Part shown: in pieces, positions 25,566-33,499 of the stretch | Layout of the letters: every line of letters begins with the position of its first letter | Position numbering within the stretch: the stretch's first letter is position 1 | Assembly: GCF_035762065.1 (NCBI RefSeq) | Contig: NZ_DASTPW010000036.1 | Coordinates: 1 to 64,000, forward strand | Direction of reading: 5' to 3' | Length of the DNA: 64,000 nt | DNA from: Methylibium sp035762065 | Lineage (GTDB): Bacteria; Pseudomonadota; Gammaproteobacteria; Burkholderiales; Burkholderiaceae_C | Program-made: the position numbers and the translations under genes | Notes under the pieces: generated by a model | Told to the model about the DNA's origin: nothing | The model's database searches: none | The model's input: the letters and a program-made list of their open reading frames with translations, nothing else

Positions 25566-26293
25566 GGCCGCCTGTCTTCGTGGAGGTTGTCGGGGTAGGC
25601 GCGCTCGCAGGCATCGAGCAGCGACCACAGCACGTCGAGCTTGAACTGCAGGATGTCAAGGGCGCGTTCCTGCTTCGCGCGGGTGCTGCCGTAGGCGATC
25701 GCGACTTCGAGGCCGTGTTCCACGTCGCGCTGCGCCAGCGGGATGCGGCTGCGGAAGTAGCCGAGCCCCTCGGCCTCGATCCACGGGTAATGGCTGGGCC
25801 AGCCGGCGAGGCGATCGGCATGGATCTTGGGCGCGAACATTTCGGTCAGCGAAGAGATCACCGCTTCCTGCCACGGCGAGCGGCGCGCGAAATTCACGTA
25901 GGCGTCCACGGCGAAGCGCGTGCCCGGCTGGACGTGCCGGTTGCTCCAGAGGTCGTCGCGGCTCAGGCCGCAGGCCATGCCCAGGCGCGTCCAGGTTTCG
26001 ATGCCGCCGGCGTTCTTGCCTTCGTGATCACCGTGGCCGTCGTGGTCGAGCATGCGTTCGATCCAGCGGCGGCGCGTCGCGCGGTCGTCGCAGTTGCTCA
26101 TCACCGCAGCGTCCTTCATCGGGATCGCCTGCTGGTAGTAGAAGCGGTTCGCGACCCAGCCACGAACCTGGAAGGGCGCGAGCGCGCCGCTGTTCAGCCG
26201 CTTGTTGAATGGATGGTGGATGTGATAGCCCGCTTCCTTCGCGCGCAAGCGCGCTTCGAATTCGGCGGGCGACCACGGCGCTTGATCGCTCAC
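25562..26293 (-). CDS. pqqC: pyrroloquinoline-quinone synthase PqqC
   Basis: Catalyses the last step of PQQ synthesis, an eight-electron oxidation and ring closure using O2 without a cofactor. The 243-residue protein shows YHIHHPFNKRLNSGALAP, WVANRFYYQQAIPMKDAAVMSNC, and RFAVDAYVNFARRSPWQEAVISSLTEMFAP, matching the family. GTG at 26293 is used as the start because it overlaps the pqqB stop (GTGA), the coupling seen elsewhere in this operon. The frame continues upstream only as shadow of pqqB. Confidence 0.96.
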   Translation of the reverse strand: MSDQAPWSPAEFEARLRAKEAGYHIHHPFNKRLNSGALAPFQVRGWVANRFYYQQAIPMKDAAVMSNCDDRATRRRWIERMLDHDGHGDHEGKNAGGIETWTRLGMACGLSRDDLWSNRHVQPGTRFAVDAYVNFARRSPWQEAVISSLTEMFAPKIHADRLAGWPSHYPWIEAEGLGYFRSRIPLAQRDVEHGLEVAIAYGSTRAKQERALDILQFKLDVLWSLLDACERAYPDNLHEDRRP

Positions 26294-27240
26294 AGCGAGA
26301 TCTCCATGCCGTCGTGCGCGACCTCGATGCCGCGCAGCGCCAGCTCGGCACGTTCGGGGCCGTAGTCGTCGAGGATCGGGTTGCTGTTGTTGATGTGGAT
26401 CAGCAGCTTGCGGCGGGCGCGGGTCTGATCGAGCGCGTCCATCATCCCGGCGCGCGTGCCCTGCGGCGTCGAGGTCGCCGTCTGCGGCAGGTGGCCCATC
26501 GACGCGGCCGGCTTGGTGCCGAGGCCGGCGGTGATCATTTCGTCCTCGGTCCAGAAGGTGCCATCGACGAGCACGCAGTCGGCGTCGCGCATCCACTCCA
26601 GCTCGTCGGCGCCGACTTCGCCGAGCCCCGGCGCGTAGAACAGCCGCTTGCCGCTGCGGCGGTCGGTCACTTCGAGCGCGATGTTGTCGCCCACCTTCGG
26701 GTCGTGCCGGTGCGGCGAATAGGGCGGCGCCTTGCCGGGGATCGCGATCGCGCGAAAACCCAGGTGCTCGAAGCCGTCGATCGAAAACTCGGCCGCACGC
26801 TGCTCGCCCGCGACCGGCAGCATGTGCCAGCGCACGCCGCAGTAGTGCTCGAGCACCGTGAGGATCGGCAAGCCGGTGGTCAGGTCCTCGAACACGCAGG
26901 GCGTGCAGTACAGCTCCAACGGCGGGCCTTCGCGCAGGCTCAGCAGGCCGGTGGCGTGGTCGATCTGCGCGTCCATCAGCACCACCGCGCGGATGGGGGT
27001 GTCGCGCAGACCGCGGCCGGCGCGCGGATGCAGCGCGGGCTGCACGCGCAGCTGCTGGCCGATGTCGGGCGAGGCGTTGAGCAGCACCCAATCGATGCCG
27101 TCGGCCGAGACGGCGATCGAGCTTTGCGTGCGTGGGCGGATCAGCTTCGTCCCCTGCCGCGCTGCGGCGCACATCGCGCAGTGGCAGTTCCATTGCGGGC
27201 AGCCGCCACCGGCGCCCGAGCCGAGCACCAGGGCCTTCAT
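26290..27240 (-). CDS. pqqB: PQQ biosynthesis protein PqqB
   Basis: Metallo-beta-lactamase-fold protein needed for PQQ synthesis, acting on the diTyr-Glu intermediate. The 316-residue protein begins MKALVLGSGAGGGCPQWNC with the CxxC-like zinc ligands (about residues 14-24, CHCAMCAAAR), and has LMDAQIDHATGLLSLREG and SMGHLPQTATSTPQG. It is preceded by GGGAAGAG as Shine-Dalgarno. First gene of pqqB-C-D-E; the promoter should lie in the 208 bases upstream of it, shared divergently with the alpha/beta hydrolase gene. No pqqA reading frame was found in that gap. Confidence 0.96.
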   Translation of the reverse strand: MKALVLGSGAGGGCPQWNCHCAMCAAARQGTKLIRPRTQSSIAVSADGIDWVLLNASPDIGQQLRVQPALHPRAGRGLRDTPIRAVVLMDAQIDHATGLLSLREGPPLELYCTPCVFEDLTTGLPILTVLEHYCGVRWHMLPVAGEQRAAEFSIDGFEHLGFRAIAIPGKAPPYSPHRHDPKVGDNIALEVTDRRSGKRLFYAPGLGEVGADELEWMRDADCVLVDGTFWTEDEMITAGLGTKPAASMGHLPQTATSTPQGTRAGMMDALDQTRARRKLLIHINNSNPILDDYGPERAELALRGIEVAHDGMEISL

Positions 27241-27448
27241 GGCCGGACTCTTCCCGCGAGGCCAGGACGATCGAGCGGTGTCGCAAGACAGGACGAAAAG
27301 GAGCGCATCGCGGGCTTTAGGGTGGCAGGCGATCCGTGCGTGCCGAGAATCGGTCGGGCCGCAGGGGCCGCTCGCACGATCGGTCAGCTATGAGCGTCGC
27401 CCACAGCCCCGAGTGCCGCAACCCCGCATAAGCCCTGTCGAGAAATCC

Positions 27449-28459
27449 ATGAACCTCGCCTCGACGCCATCGCCAAGCTGGCCTGCCGGAGCCTGGCTCG
27501 AGGCCGGCGACGGCCATCGCATCTGGTGGTGCGAGGGCGGTGACGCAGCGGGCTGGCCGGTGCTCATCGTGCACGGCGGCCCGGGCGGCGCAAGCCGAAC
27601 CGAGACCACGCGCTGGTTCGACGGGCTGCCGGTGCGCTGGATCGTCTTCGACCAGCGCGGCTGCGGTCGCAGCACACCGCTCGGCTCGACCGTCGCCAAC
27701 GATCTCGCAGCCCTTGTGGCCGACGCCGAGCGGCTGCGCGAGCAGCTCGGCATCGAGCGCTGGGCGCTGGTGGGCGGCTCTTGGGGCGCGCGGGTCGCCT
27801 TGGCCTACGCCTCGGCCCACACCGCGCACACGGCCGGCCTGTTCCTGCGCAGTCCCTTCCTTGGCAGCCCGGCCGAAGCAGCGCGCTATGTGGCGGATTG
27901 GGACGACTGGTTGGGCGATCCTGGTCGCCACTGGCTCGGGGCGGCGCGTGTGTCCGCGTTCCAAGCCCTGTTTCACGCTGGAGCAAGGCAGGACGTGCCG
28001 ATCGGTGCGGACGCTGCCTTGTGCCGCGCCTGGAGCGCCTACGACGATGCCCAGGGCGTGGCCGGCGGTGTGAAGGGATCGGGCGCGCGGTTCTCGCCGG
28101 AGCGGCTGCCGACGCTCACCGGCGCACTGCTCGCGAGCTGGGAGGTGCATGCGCACTACGCAGCGACGCGGTGGCGCGGGACGCAGGCGGCCGCGCAGCC
28201 TTGGTCGATCGAAAGCGTGGCCCCACGGAGCTTGGCGGATCTCGGTCCGCTTGCGCTGGTCTGGGGCGAGGCCGATGCCACCTGCGATCCGCAAGTCGCG
28301 CGTGCCCTCGCTACGCGGTGGCCGACTGCCGTGGCTTGCCCTGCTGCGGGGGCAGGGCATCGCATGAGCGACCCGCACCTGGCCCCCGTCTTGCGCGAGC
28401 AGGCGCAGCGCTGGGCCCGGCGGCTGGCGGCGTTAGAGGCCTTGCGTCGGGGCGTCTGA
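27449..28459 (+). CDS. proline iminopeptidase-like alpha/beta hydrolase
   Basis: A 336-residue alpha/beta hydrolase of the S33 type. The oxyanion region is LIVHGGPGGASR (about residues 33-44), then WIVFDQRGCGRSTPLG, and the nucleophile elbow GGSWGARVALAYA with the catalytic Ser. The late VWGEADATCDP and AGAGHRMSDP segments supply the Asp and His. Proline iminopeptidases cleave N-terminal proline; this member could have another substrate. ATG at 27449 begins the usual N-terminus. Its last 27 bases overlap the end of the convergent YopJ-family gene. Confidence 0.85.
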   Translation: MNLASTPSPSWPAGAWLEAGDGHRIWWCEGGDAAGWPVLIVHGGPGGASRTETTRWFDGLPVRWIVFDQRGCGRSTPLGSTVANDLAALVADAERLREQLGIERWALVGGSWGARVALAYASAHTAHTAGLFLRSPFLGSPAEAARYVADWDDWLGDPGRHWLGAARVSAFQALFHAGARQDVPIGADAALCRAWSAYDDAQGVAGGVKGSGARFSPERLPTLTGALLASWEVHAHYAATRWRGTQAAAQPWSIESVAPRSLADLGPLALVWGEADATCDPQVARALATRWPTAVACPAAGAGHRMSDPHLAPVLREQAQRWARRLAALEALRRGV

Positions 28460-30493
28460 ACCCGCTCGGCTTTTGTCCGCCGTCAATTGGGCCAGCGCAG
28501 ATCGAATTATTTGAATGCGCTTGGCTTCGTGGGAATTGCTGAAAGAGATTTTCTTGTCGGTAACGCGTTTGACGATATGTGATTTCACGCGCTGGACCAG
28601 CGTCTCCCCCCGCTTGTTCACTGCTCGCTCCGCGACGCTCGGGTCGTCCATCGCGTTGAGCACTTTCTTCACTACCCTTAGAGAGGTGGCGTGCTTGAGC
28701 AAGGAGAGAGGAGTTTCGCGCGCTTTCAGAGGTTTCGATGTGGTCGTCGAGGTCGCAGTTTGCAGCTCGGTGAAAGCTTGCTGGTGTAGCGCAGCGATCG
28801 CTGGGTCAGAAGCCATCTTCTTGACCGCCGACAAAGCAAAAATAGTACATCCGTCCCCGATCTGGGCGCGGCTGGGCAAAAATTTCAGGTGCAGACGCAA
28901 AGGCGGGGCTTTGGGGTCTAGTTTGTCTTGAAGATCGGAGGCAATTCGCTTCAGGGCTTTCGACATAAGTCGCCCGTGACGGAATTGACTTCGCATGCTT
29001 TCAACCAAAAGCACCGATACGTCGTGGGTCTGTGGAGCATATCGTACGCTGAGCGCGGTGCGATGGCCGCCGTCATCCAGTACGGCGTGCCAATTGCTCG
29101 GCTGCCGCAAGCTCTCCTCCAAACGCTGCGCTAACCGGCTTGGCTTAGAGGGTATCCACAACGGAAACGTGAGGATTTCAAGTTTCAGCGCGGGATCGGC
29201 GGCGTTCAAGCCTTCGACCAGCGTAGGCAAAAAATTCGCGTCCAGATTCGTACACGCTGAGTTGGCTTGATAGGCGGCCTCCAGTCGGCCGAGGTACCGG
29301 GTTAGCGCGGGATAATGCTGCTCGGCAAGTTCTACATCGAGCGGCACGTCGCGCCCTGTCACTCCCTTCGGCGACGGTTTCCGGGCCGGCGCGAGGTCTT
29401 CATCATCGGATAACAATATGGACGAAAAAGGCGGCGAACTTGCCGCGACCTTGGGCAGCTCGAGCGCCGCCGGCCCTTTTCGAGAGGCCGTCCGAGGGTA
29501 GTCGCTGATTCGCGGTCGAAGTGGAAAGTAGGTTTCGCTATCAGGTGACGCTTTGAATACAACGAGGCCTTCGTGATCCAGTGAAGATGCAGGTGAAAGA
29601 GTTGGTGGTCTTGACCCAGATGGAAGCAAGCCTTCGTGACCGGGAGCCGATACGGATGAACCGCTAGGTGAACGTGCTAAGGCCTCGGCCACATCGAGCG
29701 CGGGCAGTCTGTTCCGAGCGGGCGCCCCGGGGTAATTGCTGATTCGCGGCGGACGATAGAGTTCGCTATCGGAAGACGAGTTGGATGCAAAGCCGCCCTT
29801 GTTATCCGGTGACGATATGGGGGAAACGCTGGGTGAGCGTGCCGGGGAGGCCTCGGCCACATCGAGCGCGGGCGGTCTGTTCCGAGCGGGCGCCCCAGGG
29901 TAATTGCTGATTCGCGGCGGCTCTCGAAGCGGGGAATGGATTTCGCTGTCTGAGGACGAGTTGGATGCAAAGCCGCCTTCGTTGTCAGGTGACGGTATGG
30001 GGGAAACGCTGGGCGAACGTGCCGAGGCCTCGGTCACATCGACAGCGGGCGGCCTCTTCCAAACCGCGCCGGGGTACTGACTGATTCGCGGGGGCGGGCG
30101 AGGCGGAGAGTAGGTTTCGCTATCGGATGACGAGTCGGACGCAAAGCCGACTTCTTGATCGGCTGACGATACGAGCGCAAAAGTGGGTGAGCTTGCGGAC
30201 GCCTCGAGCAGATCAAACGGCACGGGATGCGTTTCACGAGGCGTGGAGTGCGGTTCGACGTCGGAATGCGAGGGCGACGGCAGGCCGCTTGACAGCGTGA
30301 CGCTGCGTCGGGGTGAGGCCGCTTGGGGCGATGCCGGCCTGCCTTTCGGCAAGTCGGATTGATGCTGTGGCTTGCCCCTCGTCGACGCCGAGGAGGCGGG
30401 CAGCGAGGGCGGGCCTTCCGAACGGGGTGGATGTCCGAGCGTGGGACGGATCGGCGACATGTCGGCGCAAGGATGCTGATCAAGCTCAAGCAT
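28433..30493 (-). CDS. YopJ-family acetyltransferase, candidate type III secretion effector
   Basis: A 686-residue protein in two parts. Residues 1-370 are Pro/Ser-rich and disordered, with tandem repeats (95-346). Residues about 385-686 match the YopJ/C55 acetyltransferase domain: LDANFLPTLVEGLN, then catalytic His477 in DDGGHRTALSVRY, Glu498 in VLLVESM, Cys549 in IGDGCTIFALSAVKKM, and the late LLKHATSL with the conserved Lys-His pair and VNKRGETLVQRV. Relatives such as YopJ, PopP2 and HopZ1a acetylate Ser/Thr/Lys of host proteins after type III secretion. An upstream PIP box fits a hrp regulon. Because its -10 element overlaps the ATG at 30493, the in-frame ATG at 30460 (residue 12) may be the true start. 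Base composition is lower in GC than its neighbours, suggesting transfer. Domain call strong; secretion is inference. Confidence 0.92.
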   Translation of the reverse strand: MLELDQHPCADMSPIRPTLGHPPRSEGPPSLPASSASTRGKPQHQSDLPKGRPASPQAASPRRSVTLSSGLPSPSHSDVEPHSTPRETHPVPFDLLEASASSPTFALVSSADQEVGFASDSSSDSETYSPPRPPPRISQYPGAVWKRPPAVDVTEASARSPSVSPIPSPDNEGGFASNSSSDSEIHSPLREPPRISNYPGAPARNRPPALDVAEASPARSPSVSPISSPDNKGGFASNSSSDSELYRPPRISNYPGAPARNRLPALDVAEALARSPSGSSVSAPGHEGLLPSGSRPPTLSPASSLDHEGLVVFKASPDSETYFPLRPRISDYPRTASRKGPAALELPKVAASSPPFSSILLSDDEDLAPARKPSPKGVTGRDVPLDVELAEQHYPALTRYLGRLEAAYQANSACTNLDANFLPTLVEGLNAADPALKLEILTFPLWIPSKPSRLAQRLEESLRQPSNWHAVLDDGGHRTALSVRYAPQTHDVSVLLVESMRSQFRHGRLMSKALKRIASDLQDKLDPKAPPLRLHLKFLPSRAQIGDGCTIFALSAVKKMASDPAIAALHQQAFTELQTATSTTTSKPLKARETPLSLLKHATSLRVVKKVLNAMDDPSVAERAVNKRGETLVQRVKSHIVKRVTDKKISFSNSHEAKRIQIIRSALAQLTADKSRAGSDAPTQGL
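29456..30211 (-). repeat. tandem ~170-177-bp repeats in the YopJ-family gene
   Basis: Four imperfect in-frame units encode residues 95-153, 154-212, 213-268 and a diverged 269-346. Each unit has an S-P-S-V-S-P stretch, a GGFASNSSSDSE acidic run and the box PPRISNYPGAPARNR. The second and third units are the most alike. A partial fifth follows. The block lies entirely in the disordered N-terminal half, before the catalytic domain. Confidence 0.85.
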
Positions 30494-30549
30494 GCTCGCC
30501 CAGCCGGGAAGCCTTTCTCCTTATCCGAAGTGCAAGTCGGCTTTGCGAA
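30489..30549 (-). promoter_or_regulatory. PIP / hrp_II box with -10 element of the YopJ-family gene
   Basis: On the minus strand, TTCGC (30549-30545), 15 bases, then TTCGG (30529-30525), i.e. TTCG-N16-TTCG. After 30 further bases comes CATGCT (30494-30489), matching YANNNT. This is the plant-inducible-promoter arrangement read by HrpX in Xanthomonas and, as hrp_II, by HrpB in Ralstonia. The -10 overlaps the first ATG of the gene. Confidence 0.75.
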
Positions 30550-30624
30550 TCGCTACTGCAAGCTTGCGCTCCTCGAACAGGCGCAGCTCGCGATGGATCG
30601 CCTCGCGGCGCCGATGCGCTGCCC

Positions 30625-32721
30625 CTACCAGCGCAGCTTGCGGTAGATCGTGTTGCGGCTGATCCCCAGCCGCTTCGACGCGACCGAGATGTTCCCGCCC
30701 GCCGCATCGACCGCGCGGCGGATGGCGTCGCGGCCGAGTTCGTCGAGCGTGCGGCCCTCGAGGCTGGGCTCAGGCGCCGCCACGGGTGCGGCCGCGGCGA
30801 GCGCGGCGTGGCGCTGGCGTGCCTCCTCAAGGAAGTCGTCGGCCAGGTGCTCGCGGGTGATGCGCGGCTCGCCATGCGCCATGACCGCCGCGGTGTGGAG
30901 GACGCTGGCGAGCTGGCGCAGGTTGCCGGGCCAGTCGTACTGCAGCAGCAGCTGCTCGACGTCGGGCGCCAGCACCGGTGCACGGCTCGGGCTTTCGTCG
31001 CCCAGCATGCGGCGCACCAGCGCCATCAGGTCGGTGCGTTCGCGCAGCGGCGGCAAGCGCACCGCAAGGCCGTTGAGCCGGTAGTACAGGTCCTCGCGGA
31101 TCGCGTGGGTGTCGATCAGCTCGCGGGGGTTGCGGTCGGTCGCGCTGACCAGCGCGACGTCGATCGGCAACGACTGCTGCGCGCCCAGCGGCGTCACGCG
31201 GCGCTCCTGCAGCGCACGCAGCAGCCGCGCCTGCAGGCCGGCCGGCAGGCCGCCGACCTCGTCAAGGAAGAGCGTGCCGCCCGTGGCCTGCACCAGCTTG
31301 CCCGGCGCGCCCTTGCGCCGCGTGCCGGAGAACATGCCCTCGGCGTAGCCGAACAGCTCGGCTTCGAGCACCGCCTCGGAGGTGGACGCGCACTGCACCG
31401 CGACGAAGGGCTCGCTCGCGCGGCGCGACTCGGCATGGATCGCGCGGGCGAGCATCTCCTTGCCGCTGCCGGCTTCGCCGAGCACCAGCACCGCGATGTC
31501 GCGGTTGAGCACCCGCTTGAGCTTGGCGACAACCGCGGCGATCTGCGCGTCGCCGGTCATCAGCCGCGCGAAGCCCGGCTGGTGCGGCGTCGGCTCGTCG
31601 CCGGCCGCGGCGGCCAGCGCCGATGCGGCCGCTGCCGCCGGTGCCTCGGTCTCCGGCTCGTCGATGCCCTCGGCCGCGGGCGTCTCGGCGGCCGGCTCGG
31701 CGTCGGCCTCCAGCACGCCGCTCTTGACCCACTGTCCCTGCCAAAGCGGCCAGTTGCAGCGCACCTGCACGTAGACCGGGTTGCCGTTGGGCAGGCTCAT
31801 GCGCATCGGAGCGGTGGCGAGCGCGCGGCCGCGCCCGGCGATCGCGCCCATCGGCGTGCCGAGCAGGCTGTCGACCGTGTGCATGCGCAGCGCGGCGCCG
31901 GAGAGCCCGAGCACGTCGAGCGCGCTGCGGTTCGCGCCGAGGATGCGCCCGTCGGCGTCGATCGCCAGGATGCCTTCCATCAGCGTGCCGATGAACTCGA
32001 GCCGCGCATGGAAGTGCAGGCGCAGCGCGTCGCTGAAGTCGTCGTTCAGCCAATGGTTCTCGATCATGCGCGCCGACATCTTCACCAGCCCCATCGTGTG
32101 CTGGTGGTAGCCGCGGCGGTCGCCGGTGATGTCGAGCACGCCGAGGATGTTGCCGCGCGGGTCGAGGATCGGGCTCGCCTGGCAGGTGAGGAAGTGGTTG
32201 GCGTGCATGAAGTGCTCGTCGGCATGCACGAGCATCGAGCGCTCGTTGACGAGCGCGGTGCCGATGCCGTTGGTCCCGCGCGTGCATTCGGCCCAGTTCA
32301 CGCCGGGCGCCAGCGCCACCTTGCCGGCGCGCTCGGCGAACTCCTCGTCGCCGATCGAATGCAGGATGGTTCCCTGCGAATCGGTCAGCACCACCATGCT
32401 GTCGGTCTTGGCGACCTGCTCGAACAGCAGCTCCATCACCGGCGCCGCGTGGGTGAACAGGCGGCGGTTGCGCTCGCGGGTGATGGTGAAGTCGGCGCGG
32501 CCGACCGGCGAATAGTCGGGCGTGCCGATGCGCGAGAGCCCCAGCGCCGCGCAGCGCTCGTGCGATTCGTTGATCGACAGCACGTGCTCGCGGTCGAGCG
32601 GCAGCGCGCTGGCGATCGGGCGTTCGGCGGCGCGCTCGTGCACGTCGTCGCGGCGGCGGCGGCCGATGTGGACGGGAGCGGCGGGCGCGGTGGCGCCGGG
32701 CAGGCTGGAAGAAGGCGGCAT
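30625..32721 (-). CDS. AcoR-like sigma-54-dependent transcription activator
   Basis: A 698-residue enhancer-binding protein. An N-terminal GAF-like sensor region (about 85-225, RGTNGIGTALVNE, HFLTCQASPILDPRGNILGVLDITGD) and a PAS-like part (240-330) resemble AcoR. An Ala/Glu-rich linker follows, then the AAA+ domain with Walker A GEAGSGKE (415-422) and Walker B GGTLFLDE (481-488), and a Fis-type helix-turn-helix at the C-terminus (GNISVASKRLGISRNTIYRKL). The sigma-54-contact loop, normally GAFTGA, reads GMFSGT (462-467). It is divergent from the aldehyde oxidoreductase operon and probably controls it in response to an aldehyde or alcohol; the ligand is unknown. Confidence 0.9.
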   Translation of the reverse strand: MPPSSSLPGATAPAAPVHIGRRRRDDVHERAAERPIASALPLDREHVLSINESHERCAALGLSRIGTPDYSPVGRADFTITRERNRRLFTHAAPVMELLFEQVAKTDSMVVLTDSQGTILHSIGDEEFAERAGKVALAPGVNWAECTRGTNGIGTALVNERSMLVHADEHFMHANHFLTCQASPILDPRGNILGVLDITGDRRGYHQHTMGLVKMSARMIENHWLNDDFSDALRLHFHARLEFIGTLMEGILAIDADGRILGANRSALDVLGLSGAALRMHTVDSLLGTPMGAIAGRGRALATAPMRMSLPNGNPVYVQVRCNWPLWQGQWVKSGVLEADAEPAAETPAAEGIDEPETEAPAAAAASALAAAAGDEPTPHQPGFARLMTGDAQIAAVVAKLKRVLNRDIAVLVLGEAGSGKEMLARAIHAESRRASEPFVAVQCASTSEAVLEAELFGYAEGMFSGTRRKGAPGKLVQATGGTLFLDEVGGLPAGLQARLLRALQERRVTPLGAQQSLPIDVALVSATDRNPRELIDTHAIREDLYYRLNGLAVRLPPLRERTDLMALVRRMLGDESPSRAPVLAPDVEQLLLQYDWPGNLRQLASVLHTAAVMAHGEPRITREHLADDFLEEARQRHAALAAAAPVAAPEPSLEGRTLDELGRDAIRRAVDAAGGNISVASKRLGISRNTIYRKLRW

Positions 32722-32842
32722 CGTGGACTCCAGGGATGCGGGCGCGGCGGGCGCTCACCGATGGAGCATCACTACGCAGCCTAGGGCGGGCCGGATGCTA
32801 GGCCAAGCGCGGGGGCTTGTTCGATTTCGACGCAGCCTCGGG

Positions 32843-32860
32843 CGGGTTGTGACAAACCCG
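32843..32860. promoter_or_regulatory. inverted repeat in the divergent regulator/aor gap
   Basis: CGGGTT-GTGACA-AACCCG: 6-bp arms in the 284-base gap between the activator and the aldehyde oxidoreductase operon, enclosing the small perfect palindrome TTGTGACAA. A site for the activator is a reasonable guess. A clear sigma-54 -24/-12 element (GG-N10-GC) was looked for in the gap and not found. Confidence 0.4.
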
Positions 32861-33005
32861 TAGCGCGCCGTTTCGCCGGCTGCCGTTGCTCCCGGCTGCT
32901 CCCGCGGGGCGGAGCAACTCGGGGTTAGCCAGGGATATGAACGCCCGTGCCGAGTCCGGTACACCTGAGGCTGCGCCGTGTTGCCGGCGAGAAGGAATGA
33001 CTTCC

Positions 33006-33482
33006 ATGCAGAAGACCCTGCACCTGAACCCTGAGAAATGCACCGGCTGCCTCCAGTGCGAGATGGCCTGCTCCTTCGAGAACTACGGGACCTACACGCC
33101 GAGCCTGTCGCGCATCAAGGTCTTCGACTTCCACCACACCGGCCGCAAGGTGCCCTACACCTGCACGCAGTGCGACGAGGCCTGGTGCCTGCACGCCTGC
33201 CCGGTCGAGGCGATCACGATCGACGCGCTCACCGGCGCGAAGGTGGTGAGCGAATCCACCTGCGTCGGCTGCAAGGTCTGCACGATCGCCTGCCCCTTCG
33301 GCACGGTGAACTACGTGCAGGAAACCGGCAAGGTGCAGAAGTGCGACCTCTGCGGCGGCGAGCCGGCCTGCGCCGAAGCCTGCCCCACCGGCGCGATCAC
33401 CTTCATCGACGCCAACTGGACCGGCCTCGGCAAGATGGCCGCGTGGGCCGACAAGCTGGGCAACCAGCCGTCCGCGTCCTGA
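33006..33482 (+). CDS. 4Fe-4S electron-transfer subunit of aldehyde oxidoreductase (AorA-like)
   Basis: A 158-residue polyferredoxin with four cysteine clusters: CTGCLQCEMAC, CTQCDEAWCLHACP, CVGCKVCTIACP and CDLCGGEPACAEACP, enough for four [4Fe-4S] centres. It lies directly before the catalytic aldehyde oxidoreductase, as does AorA in the Aromatoleum-type enzyme, and would pass electrons between the tungsten subunit and the FAD subunit. The ATG at 33006 is preferred because GAAGGA (32991-32996) is then at good spacing; the ATG at 32997 abuts it. No signal peptide, so cytosolic. Confidence 0.9.
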   Translation: MQKTLHLNPEKCTGCLQCEMACSFENYGTYTPSLSRIKVFDFHHTGRKVPYTCTQCDEAWCLHACPVEAITIDALTGAKVVSESTCVGCKVCTIACPFGTVNYVQETGKVQKCDLCGGEPACAEACPTGAITFIDANWTGLGKMAAWADKLGNQPSAS

Positions 33483-33499
33483 GCTGCGAGGAGAACGAG

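Noticed and set aside
27241..27448. Possible pqqA gene upstream of pqqB
   Set aside because: Both strands were read in all frames; no short frame with the E-x3-Y core was present.
30313..32784. Very long plus-strand frame opposite the AcoR-like activator
   Set aside because: Gln/His/Arg/Asp-rich product with no family; it is the mirror of the well-supported minus-strand gene.
32861..33005. Possible sigma-54 -24/-12 promoter for the aor operon
   Set aside because: The TTGC elements at 32886 and 32981 have no GG dinucleotide at the required ten-base spacing.
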